From Bacteroidia bacterium (GTDB lineage: Bacteria; Bacteroidota; Bacteroidia; Chitinophagales; Saprospiraceae): a stretch of 50,130 nt of DNA. Location: the NCBI GenBank assembly GCA_030430845.1, contig JAUIKE010000044.1, positions 1 through 50,130 of the forward strand. Direction: 5' to 3'. The position numbers and the translations under genes were made by a program. The notes under the pieces are model-generated. The model was given only the letters and a program-made list of their open reading frames with translations, was not told where the DNA came from and did no database searches. This document shows, piece by piece, positions 18,697 to 27,162 of the stretch (positions are counted from its first letter, which is position 1; every line of letters begins with the position of its first letter).

Positions 18697-19545
18697 TTAA
18701 TTTTGCAAGTCAGCAATCCTGACTTTGCCGCAATATACATTAAACGATTTTTCCCTTAGAAAACCTATTAAAGTAACACCATGTTCCTTACCCAGTTCGA
18801 TAGCCAGGCTCGAAGGAGCTCCAATCGCTGCAATCATTCCGATACCCGCCATGACGGCTTTTTGTACCAGTTCGAAGCTTATCCGCCCACTGAGCAGCAG
18901 AATGTGGTCCTGAATCGGGATCATATCTTTTTGCAAGGCCTGACCGATCAGTTTATCCAAGGCATTGTGGCGGCCTACATCTTCGGCCGATAAAACCAGC
19001 TTTCCTTCCAGATCAAACAAGGCTGCCGCATGATTTCCTCCGGTGCGTGTAAAAATAGACTGTGATTCGAACAACTTTTGAGGTAAAGAGCCAAGTAAGG
19101 ATGCATCGGCTTTAGGAGATAATAATTTAGAGAAAAACGCCGGTACTGTTTGGATCATATCGACCGAGGTTTTCCCACAGACTCCACAGCTGGAAGAGGT
19201 ATAGGAGTGCCGGCTTTGGTTGGACGTATCCACCTGCACCGATTCATGTAGTTCAATGAGCACCGTATTTTCATCAATAGACCGGCCTGATGTTACCTGC
19301 TTGTATTGAGTGATGATGCCTTCAGTAAATAGATAGCCGATGGCCAGATCCACGTCATGGCCCGGCGTGCGCATAGTGATGGCCAGGTTTTCTTCCGTCC
19401 GACTATTGGTCGGGCCGCTACCCAATCTGATTTCAACCGCAGCTTCCACCGCAATCAGGTCCTCCTCTTTGGTGTACCGGTCAGCCACAAATTTGTAGAT
19501 GTGCTGCTTTTTTACGGAAACATTCGTCTTTTCTTTGGTTGACAT
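18697..19545 (-). CDS. fdhD: Formate dehydrogenase accessory sulfurtransferase FdhD
   Basis: A 282-residue cytoplasmic protein that transfers sulfur from a cysteine desulfurase to the molybdenum cofactor of formate dehydrogenases. Its signature C120-G-V-C123-G follows SYTSSS, and the family motif LAIGYLFTEGI is present at about residues 68-78. FTRTGGNHAAALF and AEDVGRHNALDKLIG are also strongly conserved family blocks. It is upstream of the fdhF/ydeP-like gene on the same strand, supporting a partnership. ATG 19545 is used because MSTKEK fits; an upstream in-frame start at 19584 adds 13 poorly supported residues. Confidence 0.95.
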   Translation of the reverse strand: MSTKEKTNVSVKKQHIYKFVADRYTKEEDLIAVEAAVEIRLGSGPTNSRTEENLAITMRTPGHDVDLAIGYLFTEGIITQYKQVTSGRSIDENTVLIELHESVQVDTSNQSRHSYTSSSCGVCGKTSVDMIQTVPAFFSKLLSPKADASLLGSLPQKLFESQSIFTRTGGNHAAALFDLEGKLVLSAEDVGRHNALDKLIGQALQKDMIPIQDHILLLSGRISFELVQKAVMAGIGMIAAIGAPSSLAIELGKEHGVTLIGFLREKSFNVYCGKVRIADLQN

Positions 19546-19613
19546 ACCCACTGTTTTAGGGAAAAATATACCAGAATTCACCAAAAAGCAAATGAAAAAA
19601 TAAATCAGTTCAA

Positions 19614-21260
19614 TTATTTAATATTTGTAGCATTTGTTTTCTGTAAAATATGAATGTAATCTTTTTTACCAGCCCATAACCAACGGTGGTAGCCGATTGT
19701 ATGCGCTGTATGATAATCGGGTATTGGCCCAAAAGAAATGACCCAGGTATCATCAGTCACCCACCAAAAAGATTTTCCCTCTGCCACTTTTTTATCTGTA
19801 TGATAATTGTAAAATCCATTATACTCAAACCCGGCATCCATTTGAGTAATAGTAACCTCTTTTTCCTGTAGCCATAGGAACGCATCGTGTTTAGCTCTAT
19901 TCCAGCTTAAGTAATCATGTGTAGCCAGTAAACTAAACAAGCCCATTGCTATCATAGGTATATACGTTACAAAAACTTGTTTCGGATAGCGGAAAAAGGG
20001 CATTAACAAGCAGAAAAACACCGCTATGGGCAACAACAAATACCGGTCGAAGAAACTGGTAATGGACATGGCCGGTAGGTACAGAAGACTAAAAAAGACC
20101 AAAAAAGAAAAGAATCGTTTCTGAATGAATGAATAGGTACCTCTATTTTTCCAAATCACCATACATAAGATGCTTGCTGATAATTGAGATAGGAAATTAA
20201 GAGCATAAAGTAAATTGTAAGGCACTTGCGGGGTATTAGGAATCTGTAGTGTATATACATCAACTAATAATTCCGGGCCTAATCCCCAGTTATATAATAT
20301 GTTGCCACCAAAAGGGAATATTTTCCCAGTGCTATGGAGGTAAAACAGTAATACAACATTAGCTATAAAAATACCTGATAACTGCCAAAAAGATAAGTTG
20401 GCTATTTTACGAACACGATCCCATACAAAAGGTAGAATTGGCAAACCAAAGAAACCTAGGTATATCCATGTTTTTACAAATTTTTTAAATAATTCTTTAA
20501 CAAATGATAGTGGTTTCTCTAGAACTGTGTCTAAATATAAACCAGATACAGGAACAAAATGATCACTAATCCCAATTAACGGCTTAACGAGCTTTTCATA
20601 ACCAAAATAGACGCCTACTCCCAGGAAAGTGAGCAGCAGAAAAGTTTTGACACTTCCTTCCTTCCCTTTTTTCTCCAAGCATATCCATATGCCCAGGATT
20701 GGCATCAATAATATTCCTGGCTGTCGAATCAAAAAACTTCCTATGCTCAATAAGCATGCTATTATCAACCATTTTAAACGACTTTCTTGTAAATACAGTA
20801 AAACGGCAAAAAGGGACGCTAACATTACAACTAAGAATGGAACATCGGTCATAAAAGAAAAAGAGAGATTAAAAAAAAGAGGTGAGCTAAGGAGTAGTAA
20901 GGCTCCTGTCAAAGATGTTTTTGAAGGGATATGTAGCCGGCGACTTATGGAAAAAAACAACCAACTTCCTATGATGGCCAGGGTAAGCGTAGAAAATCGT
21001 AAAACAGTAAAACTAAAAGCGCCCCATATCCAGCACCATAAAGCTCCCCACCCAACTTGTAAAATGATATTAGGCGCAAAAAAGCCTTGCATCTCAAGAC
21101 GCCCTTCCTCGACTAACTTCATTACAGGGTATGCATATTGCCAATCATCATTAAGCGGAAAATCCCCGATAGGATTAACTAAGCAAATGGCTACGCCCCA
21201 TACTAAAGTTAAAATAATAATCTCTTTGGTTTTCACTCTTGTTGTGTTTGATGCGATCAT
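19614..21260 (-). CDS. GT39/ArnT-like multispanning membrane protein
   Basis: A 548-residue polytopic inner-membrane protein with roughly 12 hydrophobic segments. NPIGDFPLNDDWQYAYPV after the first segment has the acidic DD/DxW loop typical of GT-C dolichyl-phosphate-mannose/ArnT-like transferases, which use polyprenyl-phosphate sugars in the periplasm. The acceptor cannot be inferred. The coding sequence is noticeably AT-richer than its neighbours, hinting at acquired DNA. It shows no operon partners: fdhD lies downstream and blaI is divergent. Confidence 0.7.
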   Translation of the reverse strand: MIASNTTRVKTKEIIILTLVWGVAICLVNPIGDFPLNDDWQYAYPVMKLVEEGRLEMQGFFAPNIILQVGWGALWCWIWGAFSFTVLRFSTLTLAIIGSWLFFSISRRLHIPSKTSLTGALLLLSSPLFFNLSFSFMTDVPFLVVMLASLFAVLLYLQESRLKWLIIACLLSIGSFLIRQPGILLMPILGIWICLEKKGKEGSVKTFLLLTFLGVGVYFGYEKLVKPLIGISDHFVPVSGLYLDTVLEKPLSFVKELFKKFVKTWIYLGFFGLPILPFVWDRVRKIANLSFWQLSGIFIANVVLLFYLHSTGKIFPFGGNILYNWGLGPELLVDVYTLQIPNTPQVPYNLLYALNFLSQLSASILCMVIWKNRGTYSFIQKRFFSFLVFFSLLYLPAMSITSFFDRYLLLPIAVFFCLLMPFFRYPKQVFVTYIPMIAMGLFSLLATHDYLSWNRAKHDAFLWLQEKEVTITQMDAGFEYNGFYNYHTDKKVAEGKSFWWVTDDTWVISFGPIPDYHTAHTIGYHRWLWAGKKDYIHILQKTNATNIK

Positions 21261-21392
21261 TGGCAAGGCCTAAAGGCCTTCAATATAGCATAAAATTGCT
21301 TTTAGTTCCTGGCAACCTCATACCGGTGGAGGCCTCAATATTTTCCTGATGCGAGATGGAATCAACACCTCAAAACGAAAAAAATAATCAAT

Positions 21393-21438
21393 CAACTACA
21401 AAAATAGTTGACAAACGATTTTTTTCGTTCTATATTTG
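21393..21438 (+). promoter_or_regulatory. Promoter and candidate BlaI operator
   Basis: CAACTA-CAAAAA-TAGTTG (21393-21410) is a dyad overlapping the TTG -33 element (21408-21410). TATATTTG (21431-21438) is a canonical Bacteroidota -7 box at 20-base spacing. BlaI/MecI-family repressors bind such ACTA...TAGT dyads in their own promoters, so autoregulation is likely. Confidence 0.65.
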
Positions 21439-21460
21439 TTTCGAATAAAAATTTAGTCTG

Positions 21461-21829
21461 GTGAAAAAACTAACTACAAAAGAAGAAGCCATCATGCAGA
21501 TCATCTGGCAGATGGAAAAAGCCTTTGCCAAAGAGGTCTGGGAAGCGCTCGAAGCGCCCAGGCCTCACATTAATACGGTATCTACGGTCATTCGCAAGTT
21601 GGTGGATAAAGGCTATTTGGCCTATGAAGATTTTGGGAGTACGTATCGCTACTATCCGCTCATTACTAAGGAAGATTACACTCGTAAGGTTCTCGGCCCT
21701 AAGCTGGCTCATTTTTTTGATGACTCTTACAAAAACGTAGTCGCCTTTTTCGCCAAAGAAGAGCAGATCTCCGAGGATGATTTAAGAGAAATTATTGACA
21801 TGATTGAGAAAAAGAAAGGAAAGCAATAA
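21461..21829 (+). CDS. BlaI/MecI/CopY-family repressor
   Basis: A 122-residue winged-helix regulator starting at GTG. MKKLTTKEEAIMQIIWQMEKAFAKEVWEAL and INTVSTVIRKLVDKGYLAYEDFGSTYRYYPLITKEDY are the canonical BlaI DNA-binding and wing segments. It dimerises through its C-terminal helix and is inactivated by cleavage, normally by the M56 sensor encoded directly downstream (2-base gap). The nearby dyad operator suggests autorepression of the pair. No beta-lactamase is present, so the target pathway is probably general envelope stress. Confidence 0.93.
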   Translation: MKKLTTKEEAIMQIIWQMEKAFAKEVWEALEAPRPHINTVSTVIRKLVDKGYLAYEDFGSTYRYYPLITKEDYTRKVLGPKLAHFFDDSYKNVVAFFAKEEQISEDDLREIIDMIEKKKGKQ

Positions 21830-21831
21830 CT

Positions 21832-23640
21832 ATGGAGCAGCTACTGTCATACCTTCTGGAGGTCAATATTCTCCTCCTCCTTTTATTCGGAGCTTACTGG
21901 TGGATTGCCGGTAAAGAAACCTTTCACCAGCTTAACCGGATGTTGCTGCTGGCTATTTTAATTGGTGCTTTTACCCTGCCGCTTATTTCGTTGCCAACAG
22001 TCCCTGTTCAGCTGCCTGCCTGGCTGGATTTTTCCAAAGCGGCGGAATTGTCAGTCGTTCCGGCAGCAGAAAACACGGGGATGATCAAGGTTGATATGTC
22101 CGGGGTTGCCGGCCCGGTGCATGCGGAAGATACCTCGTTGGTAAATACCTTGTTGAGGCTTTCGCCTGGCGGTATTCTTTTTTCCATTTATGCAATTGTC
22201 ACTTTTTTCTTCTTGCTCAGGTTTATGGCTCAGTTTTATCCATTATACCGGCTCTTTCAATCCGGCAAGCATTACTGGGATGAAGGCTTGATACAGGTAC
22301 ATGTTACCGAAGATATTTCACCTTTCTCTTTTTTTCATTGGGTGTTTTTTAATCCTGCTCAGATACAAGGGGCGTCCCGGGATTTGATCCTGGCACACGA
22401 AAGGGTACATGCCGAGCAGTTTCACAATGTAGATATTTTGCTAGGGGGCTTATGTACAGTTTTGCTTTGGTTCAACCCCATCGCCTGGAAAATCCGGCAG
22501 GCTATTAGTCAAAATCTGGAATACATAGCTGATGAGGAAATGCTGCGCAAAGGTGTGAACAGAAAGCAGTATCAGTATAGCTTATTGAGTCTGAATGCCC
22601 CGCTCGTAAGGATTTCTATCGCCAATCACTTCAATTACTCACTTATAAAAAATCGAATTCACATGATGAACATTAAGAAATCACCCGACCACCGACTTGT
22701 TCGATACATGTTGTTTTTGCCTTTGGTGCTCAGTTTTTTGCTTCTTAGCAATATGACCTATGCACAGAGTAAGGCGAAAGAGAAACCTAAAAAGGAGGCG
22801 AAAGAAAAACCGGACGCAAAGCCTGAAAAGGAGAAACTGATGAAGGTAAAACCAAAGGCAAAAACTGAAAAAGCAGATGTTAAAGAGGTTAAGCCCGAGG
22901 CTGTTGAAAAATCTGCTAAATCGGAGGTAGTGGAGGTAGCGCCTTCGGCAAAAATCAGCACCACCGTATCTGTAGAGGGGGTTGCTGTAGTAGAGGGATC
23001 CAATGCTTCTGTGACGATAGCTCAGGATGTTGCTCCTGAATCAGTTGTAGTTGGGCAAGTAGCCACCACACAATCAGTTGGAAGTAGTGTGTCCGTTTCT
23101 GATGTTAGGGCAGAGGTGGTAGAAGGTGTGGAAGTAGTAGAAGGGGTAGAAGCAGTTGTAGCGGAAAACTTCAGCTTTTCGGAATCCCTGGGTGTTGGAA
23201 CACCAGAGTTTAATATTCCGGTTAAAGATGATGAAAACGTGTTCTTAGTCATCCGTTCGGATGCGAATCAGAAAATGCTGGACGAGATTAACAGCATTTT
23301 ACGAGAGCATGGCATATATGCACGCTTCAGCGATGTGCAGTTTGACGCTGAAGGAAGACTCACCAGTATTTTTGTAGGTGTGAAGGTTGGAAATCAGTAC
23401 CAGGGAGAAATGCGCGGGTACAATGGCGGCCAACCTTTGGAAGAGCCTATTGTCATGTATGTGATGAAGGAAGGCGTGGATAAGTTTGGTATCTCCACCG
23501 GCATGCCGAATGATTTGTCGGCTGAAACGAAGTCTAGTCTGGACCGGTTAACGGGCCTTATGATTACCCAGGGGAAAGATAATTTTGTTAAAGGTATTTT
23601 GAGACTGAAAAGAGAACCTAATAAGAAAGGCGCTTATTAA
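21832..23640 (+). CDS. M56-family (BlaR1/MecR1-like) sensor metallopeptidase with long tail
   Basis: A 602-residue membrane protein. Several N-terminal segments frame an M56 domain, with zinc site H189-E190-x2-H193 (LAHERVHAEQFHN) and a downstream E in YIADEEML. Another membrane segment at about residues 290-308 is followed by a Lys/Glu/Ala-rich stretch (about 312-365), a Val-rich VVEGVEVVEGVEAVV segment (about 425-445) and a globular C-terminal domain of about 130 residues (DENVFLVIRSD onward). No penicillin-binding domain is present, so ligand sensing is not of the beta-lactam BlaR1 type. It is co-transcribed with the repressor gene. Confidence 0.88.
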   Translation: MEQLLSYLLEVNILLLLLFGAYWWIAGKETFHQLNRMLLLAILIGAFTLPLISLPTVPVQLPAWLDFSKAAELSVVPAAENTGMIKVDMSGVAGPVHAEDTSLVNTLLRLSPGGILFSIYAIVTFFFLLRFMAQFYPLYRLFQSGKHYWDEGLIQVHVTEDISPFSFFHWVFFNPAQIQGASRDLILAHERVHAEQFHNVDILLGGLCTVLLWFNPIAWKIRQAISQNLEYIADEEMLRKGVNRKQYQYSLLSLNAPLVRISIANHFNYSLIKNRIHMMNIKKSPDHRLVRYMLFLPLVLSFLLLSNMTYAQSKAKEKPKKEAKEKPDAKPEKEKLMKVKPKAKTEKADVKEVKPEAVEKSAKSEVVEVAPSAKISTTVSVEGVAVVEGSNASVTIAQDVAPESVVVGQVATTQSVGSSVSVSDVRAEVVEGVEVVEGVEAVVAENFSFSESLGVGTPEFNIPVKDDENVFLVIRSDANQKMLDEINSILREHGIYARFSDVQFDAEGRLTSIFVGVKVGNQYQGEMRGYNGGQPLEEPIVMYVMKEGVDKFGISTGMPNDLSAETKSSLDRLTGLMITQGKDNFVKGILRLKREPNKKGAY

Positions 23641-23642
23641 GG

Positions 23643-23807
23643 GGTTGAGGCTGTCTCAAAAGTCATACGGCCTTTTTCGCCAGCCAATAATAATTCTTTG
23701 GGAGGTATTTAATTATCAAAAACGAAGTTTTTGATAATTAAATACCTCCCAAAAGAAAATTATTTGGCGGCGAATAACGACGAAGAAGTTATGAGACGCC
23801 CCCAACC
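23643..23807. repeat. Nested palindrome A (about 165 nt)
   Basis: A central perfect 24-bp stem (23700-23723 and 23727-23750, loop GAA) begins with GGGAGGT and ends at AAAC/GTTT. Around it, CCAATAATAATTC pairs with an A/T-rich complement before CCTCCC. Outer arms GGTTGAGGCTGTCTCA and TGAGACGCCCCCAACC match at 13 of 16 positions. Each flank is 57 nt long. The 5' flank holds AAAAGTCATACGGCCTTTTT as its own hairpin core. This is the same architecture as the element at 35483-35642. Confidence 0.9.
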
Positions 23808-23830
23808 AATAATTTTCTTTTTACTATTTT

Positions 23831-23872
23831 AAAGCGGATTAACCGACAAGGGTTAATCCGCTTTATTTTTTA
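23831..23872 (+). terminator. Rho-independent terminator
   Basis: AAAGCGGATTAACC (23831-23844) pairs with GGTTAATCCGCTTT (23851-23864), followed by ATTTTTT. Confidence 0.85.
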
Positions 23873-23939
23873 AGGGATTATGTCGTTGGGAAGCTGGCTA
23901 CATAATCTTTTATATTTTACTTTCAAAACCTTTACTAGT

Positions 23940-25280
23940 ATGAAAAAACTTTTTACTGCTGCATTACTTTTATGTTTTTTACTGCCCTTGGAGGCTCAGA
24001 AAGAGCTGCCTGGTATCCTTTCCCAAAGAGAACAAGCACGCGTTGTAGATGAGATATTGGAGGATCGCCTGGATAACCTTTTGCCGCAGCTTATGCGTCG
24101 GGAGGGGATCGATATGTGGATCATCATTTCAAGAGAATACAACGAAGATCCTGTGATGAAGACGATGCTTCCGAGTACCTGGTTGTCGGCTCGCCGGCGG
24201 ACCATCATGGTGTTTTTTGACCCTGGTCAGGGGAAGCCTATTGAAAAAATAGCCATTGCGCGGTATGACGTTGGTCGTCTTCTAAAAGGAGAGTGGAACC
24301 TTGATGTATATCCAAATCAGTGGGAGGCATTAATGAATACGATCAAGGAGAAAAATCCTAAAAAAATTGGTCTGAACAATTCAGAATATTTTGCGCTGGC
24401 AGATGGACTGGTCCATTCGGAATACGAGGCTTTTATGGAAAAGCTACCGAAAGAGTTTCACAGTCGGGTTACTTCAGCAGAACGGCTGGCCATTGCCTGG
24501 CTGGAGACCCGCTCGGCCCGCGAGTTGGAGATCTACCCAATGATCTGCCGGATGGGGCATATGATCCTGCAGGAAGGATTATCGGAAAAAGTGATCCACC
24601 CTGGAGTAACTACGACTACCGATGTGGTTTGGTGGCTGCGCGACCGGGTCAAGGAGTTAGGCCTGGACACCTGGTTCCATCCGTCGGTATCCGTTCAGCG
24701 GGCCGATATGGGCAACAATGAATTTTTGCGGTCTTTTTCCAAGCGGCCCGAGCAGGACATCATCCAGCATGGGGATTTGTTGCATGTTGACTTTGGGATT
24801 ACTTACCTGCGCCTGAATACGGATCAGCAGCAGCATTTTTATGTATTGAGGCCAGGAGAGACAGAGGTGCCTGAAGGACTGAGGAAAGCTTTGGAAAGGG
24901 GCAATCGCTTACAAGATATCCTGGCAAGTCGGTTTGAAGAAGGCAAAACTGGTAATGAGATTTTGAAGGAAGCTTTGGCGCAGGCGAAAGAAGAAGGTCT
25001 TGTGGCTTCGATCTATACACATCCGATCGGTAATAACGGCCACGGAGCGGGCCCGGCCATCGGTATGTGGGATATGCAGAGTGGGGTGCCGGGTACGGGG
25101 GAGTATCCTTTGTTCGCTAATACGGCTTACTCGATAGAATTGTTTGCCGCGTCCGAAGTACCTGAATGGAACGGCAAGATCGTCCGCATCATGCTGGAAG
25201 AGGACGGTTTATATGATGGTGACCAGTTCCGTTTTCTGGACGGCCGCATGGAGGAGCTCCTGACAATCCCCAGGAAATAG
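23940..25280 (+). CDS. Exported M24-family metallopeptidase (Xaa-Pro aminopeptidase-like)
   Basis: A 446-residue protein with a signal peptide (MKKLFTAALLLCFLLPLEAQ). The C-terminal pita-bread domain contains candidate metal ligands in HVDFGITYLRLNTDQQ (two Asp), HPIGNNGHGAGP (His), YSIELFA (Glu) and GRMEEL (Glu). The N-terminal creatinase-like domain (WIIISREYNEDP) fits this family. It probably releases N-terminal residues from Pro-containing peptides in the periplasm or outside the cell. ATG 23940 is chosen over in-frame 23880 because it places the signal peptide at the N-terminus. Confidence 0.85.
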   Translation: MKKLFTAALLLCFLLPLEAQKELPGILSQREQARVVDEILEDRLDNLLPQLMRREGIDMWIIISREYNEDPVMKTMLPSTWLSARRRTIMVFFDPGQGKPIEKIAIARYDVGRLLKGEWNLDVYPNQWEALMNTIKEKNPKKIGLNNSEYFALADGLVHSEYEAFMEKLPKEFHSRVTSAERLAIAWLETRSARELEIYPMICRMGHMILQEGLSEKVIHPGVTTTTDVVWWLRDRVKELGLDTWFHPSVSVQRADMGNNEFLRSFSKRPEQDIIQHGDLLHVDFGITYLRLNTDQQQHFYVLRPGETEVPEGLRKALERGNRLQDILASRFEEGKTGNEILKEALAQAKEEGLVASIYTHPIGNNGHGAGPAIGMWDMQSGVPGTGEYPLFANTAYSIELFAASEVPEWNGKIVRIMLEEDGLYDGDQFRFLDGRMEELLTIPRK

Positions 25281-25287
25281 CGAGCCT

Positions 25288-25520
25288 GAGCTTGCAAAAC
25301 CTGCCATTATCGGACAATTACGGACAAAAGCGGACAGTGGGTTGGATTTTTGGTTGAGGGGGCTGATTATTGTGGGGAGGCAAATGAGTGGGGATGGCGG
25401 TAGTGACCTGGTGACTCCAAGTCACCAGGTCACTACCGACCCGCTCTCCACTCCAATATTACTAGAGTTACCTGGATTCCAGTAATATTAGAGTCTAGGG
25501 GACGCTAGTAATATTGGAGT
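25288..25520 (+). repeat. Composite REP-like repeat, copy 5, next to the RAYT gene
   Basis: GCAAAACCTGCCATTAT is followed by three CGGACA boxes exactly 10 bp apart (25311-25336), a spacer, and a perfect 19-bp hairpin (25398-25416 and 25420-25438, loop CCA) with foot GGTAG. Three CTCCAATATTACT-type boxes follow. The first and third form a perfect 16-bp inverted repeat, ACTCCAATATTACTAG (25450-25465) and CTAGTAATATTGGAGT (25505-25520). The block ends 26 bases before the RAYT start codon. Confidence 0.92.
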
Positions 25521-25546
25521 CACCACAATTTTTCAACCAAAACCGA

Positions 25547-26167
25547 ATGACGATGACTTATCTTCCATTTCAGATCTATCACATCTATAATCAGGGCAAC
25601 AACAAGCAGAAGATATTTTTCAGCCACGATAATTACCTCTTCTTTCAGCAAAAAATGATCCACTACCTTTTACCGTATGTGGATGTGTTGGCCTATTGCC
25701 TGATGCCTAACCACTTTCATTGGTTGGTATTTACTCGTTCGGAAGCGTGTGAGAAAAGCAATTTTATTAAACCCAGGAAGCAATATTTAGAAACTAACTT
25801 TGATGACCCCAACCCGGATCATCAGCAAAACCTTAGCAAAGCCATTGCTGTGATGTTGAGGTCCTACACCAGAGCCGTCAACCTTCAAGAAAAACGAACA
25901 GGATCTTTATTCAGGCATAAAACCAAAGCCAAGGATGCCCGCATCGAAGGCCTGGTCTGCCTGGAAGGCCCTAACCGGCGCCAGTTTTTTAAATACGGCA
26001 ACGAATATGCCCTGCAGTGCTTTGAATATATTCATCAAAACCCAGTAGAAGCCGGACTGGCTGCCTCCTCCCTCTTATGGCCGTACTCCTCTGCCAAAGT
26101 GTATCATGGCAACCAGACTGCCCTGTTTTGTAACAAGCCACTCACTCGATATTTGTTGTTTTCCTGA
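25547..26167 (+). CDS. REP-associated tyrosine transposase (RAYT, Y1/HUH)
   Basis: A 206-residue protein of the IS200/IS605-related REP-associated transposase family. H56-F-H58 in LMPNHFHWLVF is the metal-binding HUH pair. Y107 in MLRSYTRAVN is the expected catalytic tyrosine. RTGSLFRHKTKAK and YIHQNPVEAGL...WPYSS are strongly conserved family blocks. The enzyme would cut and rejoin single-stranded DNA at REP palindromes through a 5'-phosphotyrosine. ATG 25547 is used; an upstream in-frame TTG at 25514 lies in the repeat box and is unlikely. A REP-type palindrome lies directly upstream, and four related ones are in the preceding 25 kb. No flanking transposon ends are visible, which fits a domesticated single-copy RAYT. 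Confidence 0.93.
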   Translation: MTMTYLPFQIYHIYNQGNNKQKIFFSHDNYLFFQQKMIHYLLPYVDVLAYCLMPNHFHWLVFTRSEACEKSNFIKPRKQYLETNFDDPNPDHQQNLSKAIAVMLRSYTRAVNLQEKRTGSLFRHKTKAKDARIEGLVCLEGPNRRQFFKYGNEYALQCFEYIHQNPVEAGLAASSLLWPYSSAKVYHGNQTALFCNKPLTRYLLFS

Positions 26168-26245
26168 TGCTGCCAAAAGAAGCCTTCTCCTTTGTGTTGA
26201 CAGAGAATTATCCTTAATTTAGGGCAACCGAACAAATAACAGACG

Positions 26246-27127
26246 ATGCTAAGTAAGATTGTATATTACGCCCTGATCAAACCCTTGTCGTGGCTGCCTT
26301 TACCGGTTCTGTACGGCATTTCTGATATGGCTTATTTTTTGCTTTTTTATGTAATAGGCTACCGCAAAAAAGTGGTTTTCCAAAATCTGAATAATTCCTT
26401 TCCTCAAAAAAGTGAAAAAGAGATCAACCAAATAGCTGCTCGCTTTTACAGCCATCTGTGTGATACTATTGTGGAAAGCATCCGGTTGTTCAGTATGCCC
26501 GAGCAGGAGATTGTTAGAAGATGTAAGGTGCTGAACCCGGAAGTGATGAATCACTTTTACGATGAAGGCAGGGATGTGGTGGTCGTTACGGGGCATTTCA
26601 ATAATTGGGAATTTGCGGCAGTTGCCGTTACGCCACAAGTAAAACATCACTGCATCGGCATTTACCAACCCCTTACAAATACCTTCTTTGAACAAAAGTT
26701 TAGCATTTCAAGGTCTAAACTGGGCCTTGAATTGCTTCCCAAGACTGAGACCAAAGAGTCGTTCAGGCGAGGCCGGGAAGAACCATCCGCTCATTTCTTT
26801 GCGGCCGATCAGTCGCCCACGTATAGCAAACGCGTTCACTGGATGACCTTCCTCAATCAGGAAACAGCAGTGGCCTTCGGTACAGAAAAATATGCCTGCG
26901 AATTCGACCAGCCGGTGATCTTCGGCCTGGTCGAAAAAGTAAAAAGAGGGTATTATGAAATTACCATCCACCTCCTAACCGACACCCCCAATGCTCATCC
27001 CAAGGGGTGGGTCACTGAGCGTTATACCAGCTTACTGGAAAAACAAATAATGGAAAAACCTCAGTACTGGCTCTGGACTCATAAAAGATGGAAAAGGAAA
27101 AGACAGGCACATGAGCAAATTATCTAA
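26246..27127 (+). CDS. Lysophospholipid/lipid A acyltransferase (LpxL/HtrB family)
   Basis: A 293-residue membrane-associated enzyme. H117-x4-E122 (GHFNNWEFAAV) is the family catalytic motif, with a hydrophobic N-terminal anchor (residues 8-38). FFAADQSP and VTERYTSLLEKQIMEKPQYWLWTHKRWK are conserved later blocks. It transfers a secondary acyl chain to lipid A or a related lipid at the inner membrane. It is monocistronic and ends in the bidirectional terminator at 27126-27162. Confidence 0.92.
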   Translation: MLSKIVYYALIKPLSWLPLPVLYGISDMAYFLLFYVIGYRKKVVFQNLNNSFPQKSEKEINQIAARFYSHLCDTIVESIRLFSMPEQEIVRRCKVLNPEVMNHFYDEGRDVVVVTGHFNNWEFAAVAVTPQVKHHCIGIYQPLTNTFFEQKFSISRSKLGLELLPKTETKESFRRGREEPSAHFFAADQSPTYSKRVHWMTFLNQETAVAFGTEKYACEFDQPVIFGLVEKVKRGYYEITIHLLTDTPNAHPKGWVTERYTSLLEKQIMEKPQYWLWTHKRWKRKRQAHEQII

Positions 27128-27162
27128 AGGTGAAGGAGCGCCGCCGGCGCTCCTTCACCTTT
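27126..27162. terminator. Bidirectional terminator fitted between two stop codons
   Basis: AAAGGTGAAGGAGCGCC (27126-27142), loop GCC, GGCGCTCCTTCACCTTT (27146-27162): a perfect 17-bp stem. It fills essentially the whole 35-base gap between the TAA codons of the two convergent genes. Confidence 0.9.

Noticed and set aside
20629..21273. Plus-strand ORF opposite the GT39-like gene
   Set aside because: It is a lysine/arginine-rich shadow of the hydrophobic minus-strand gene, which has the better membrane layout.
25514..25546. Upstream start for the RAYT gene
   Set aside because: It is a TTG inside the repeat box; the ATG at 25547 gives the family N-terminus.
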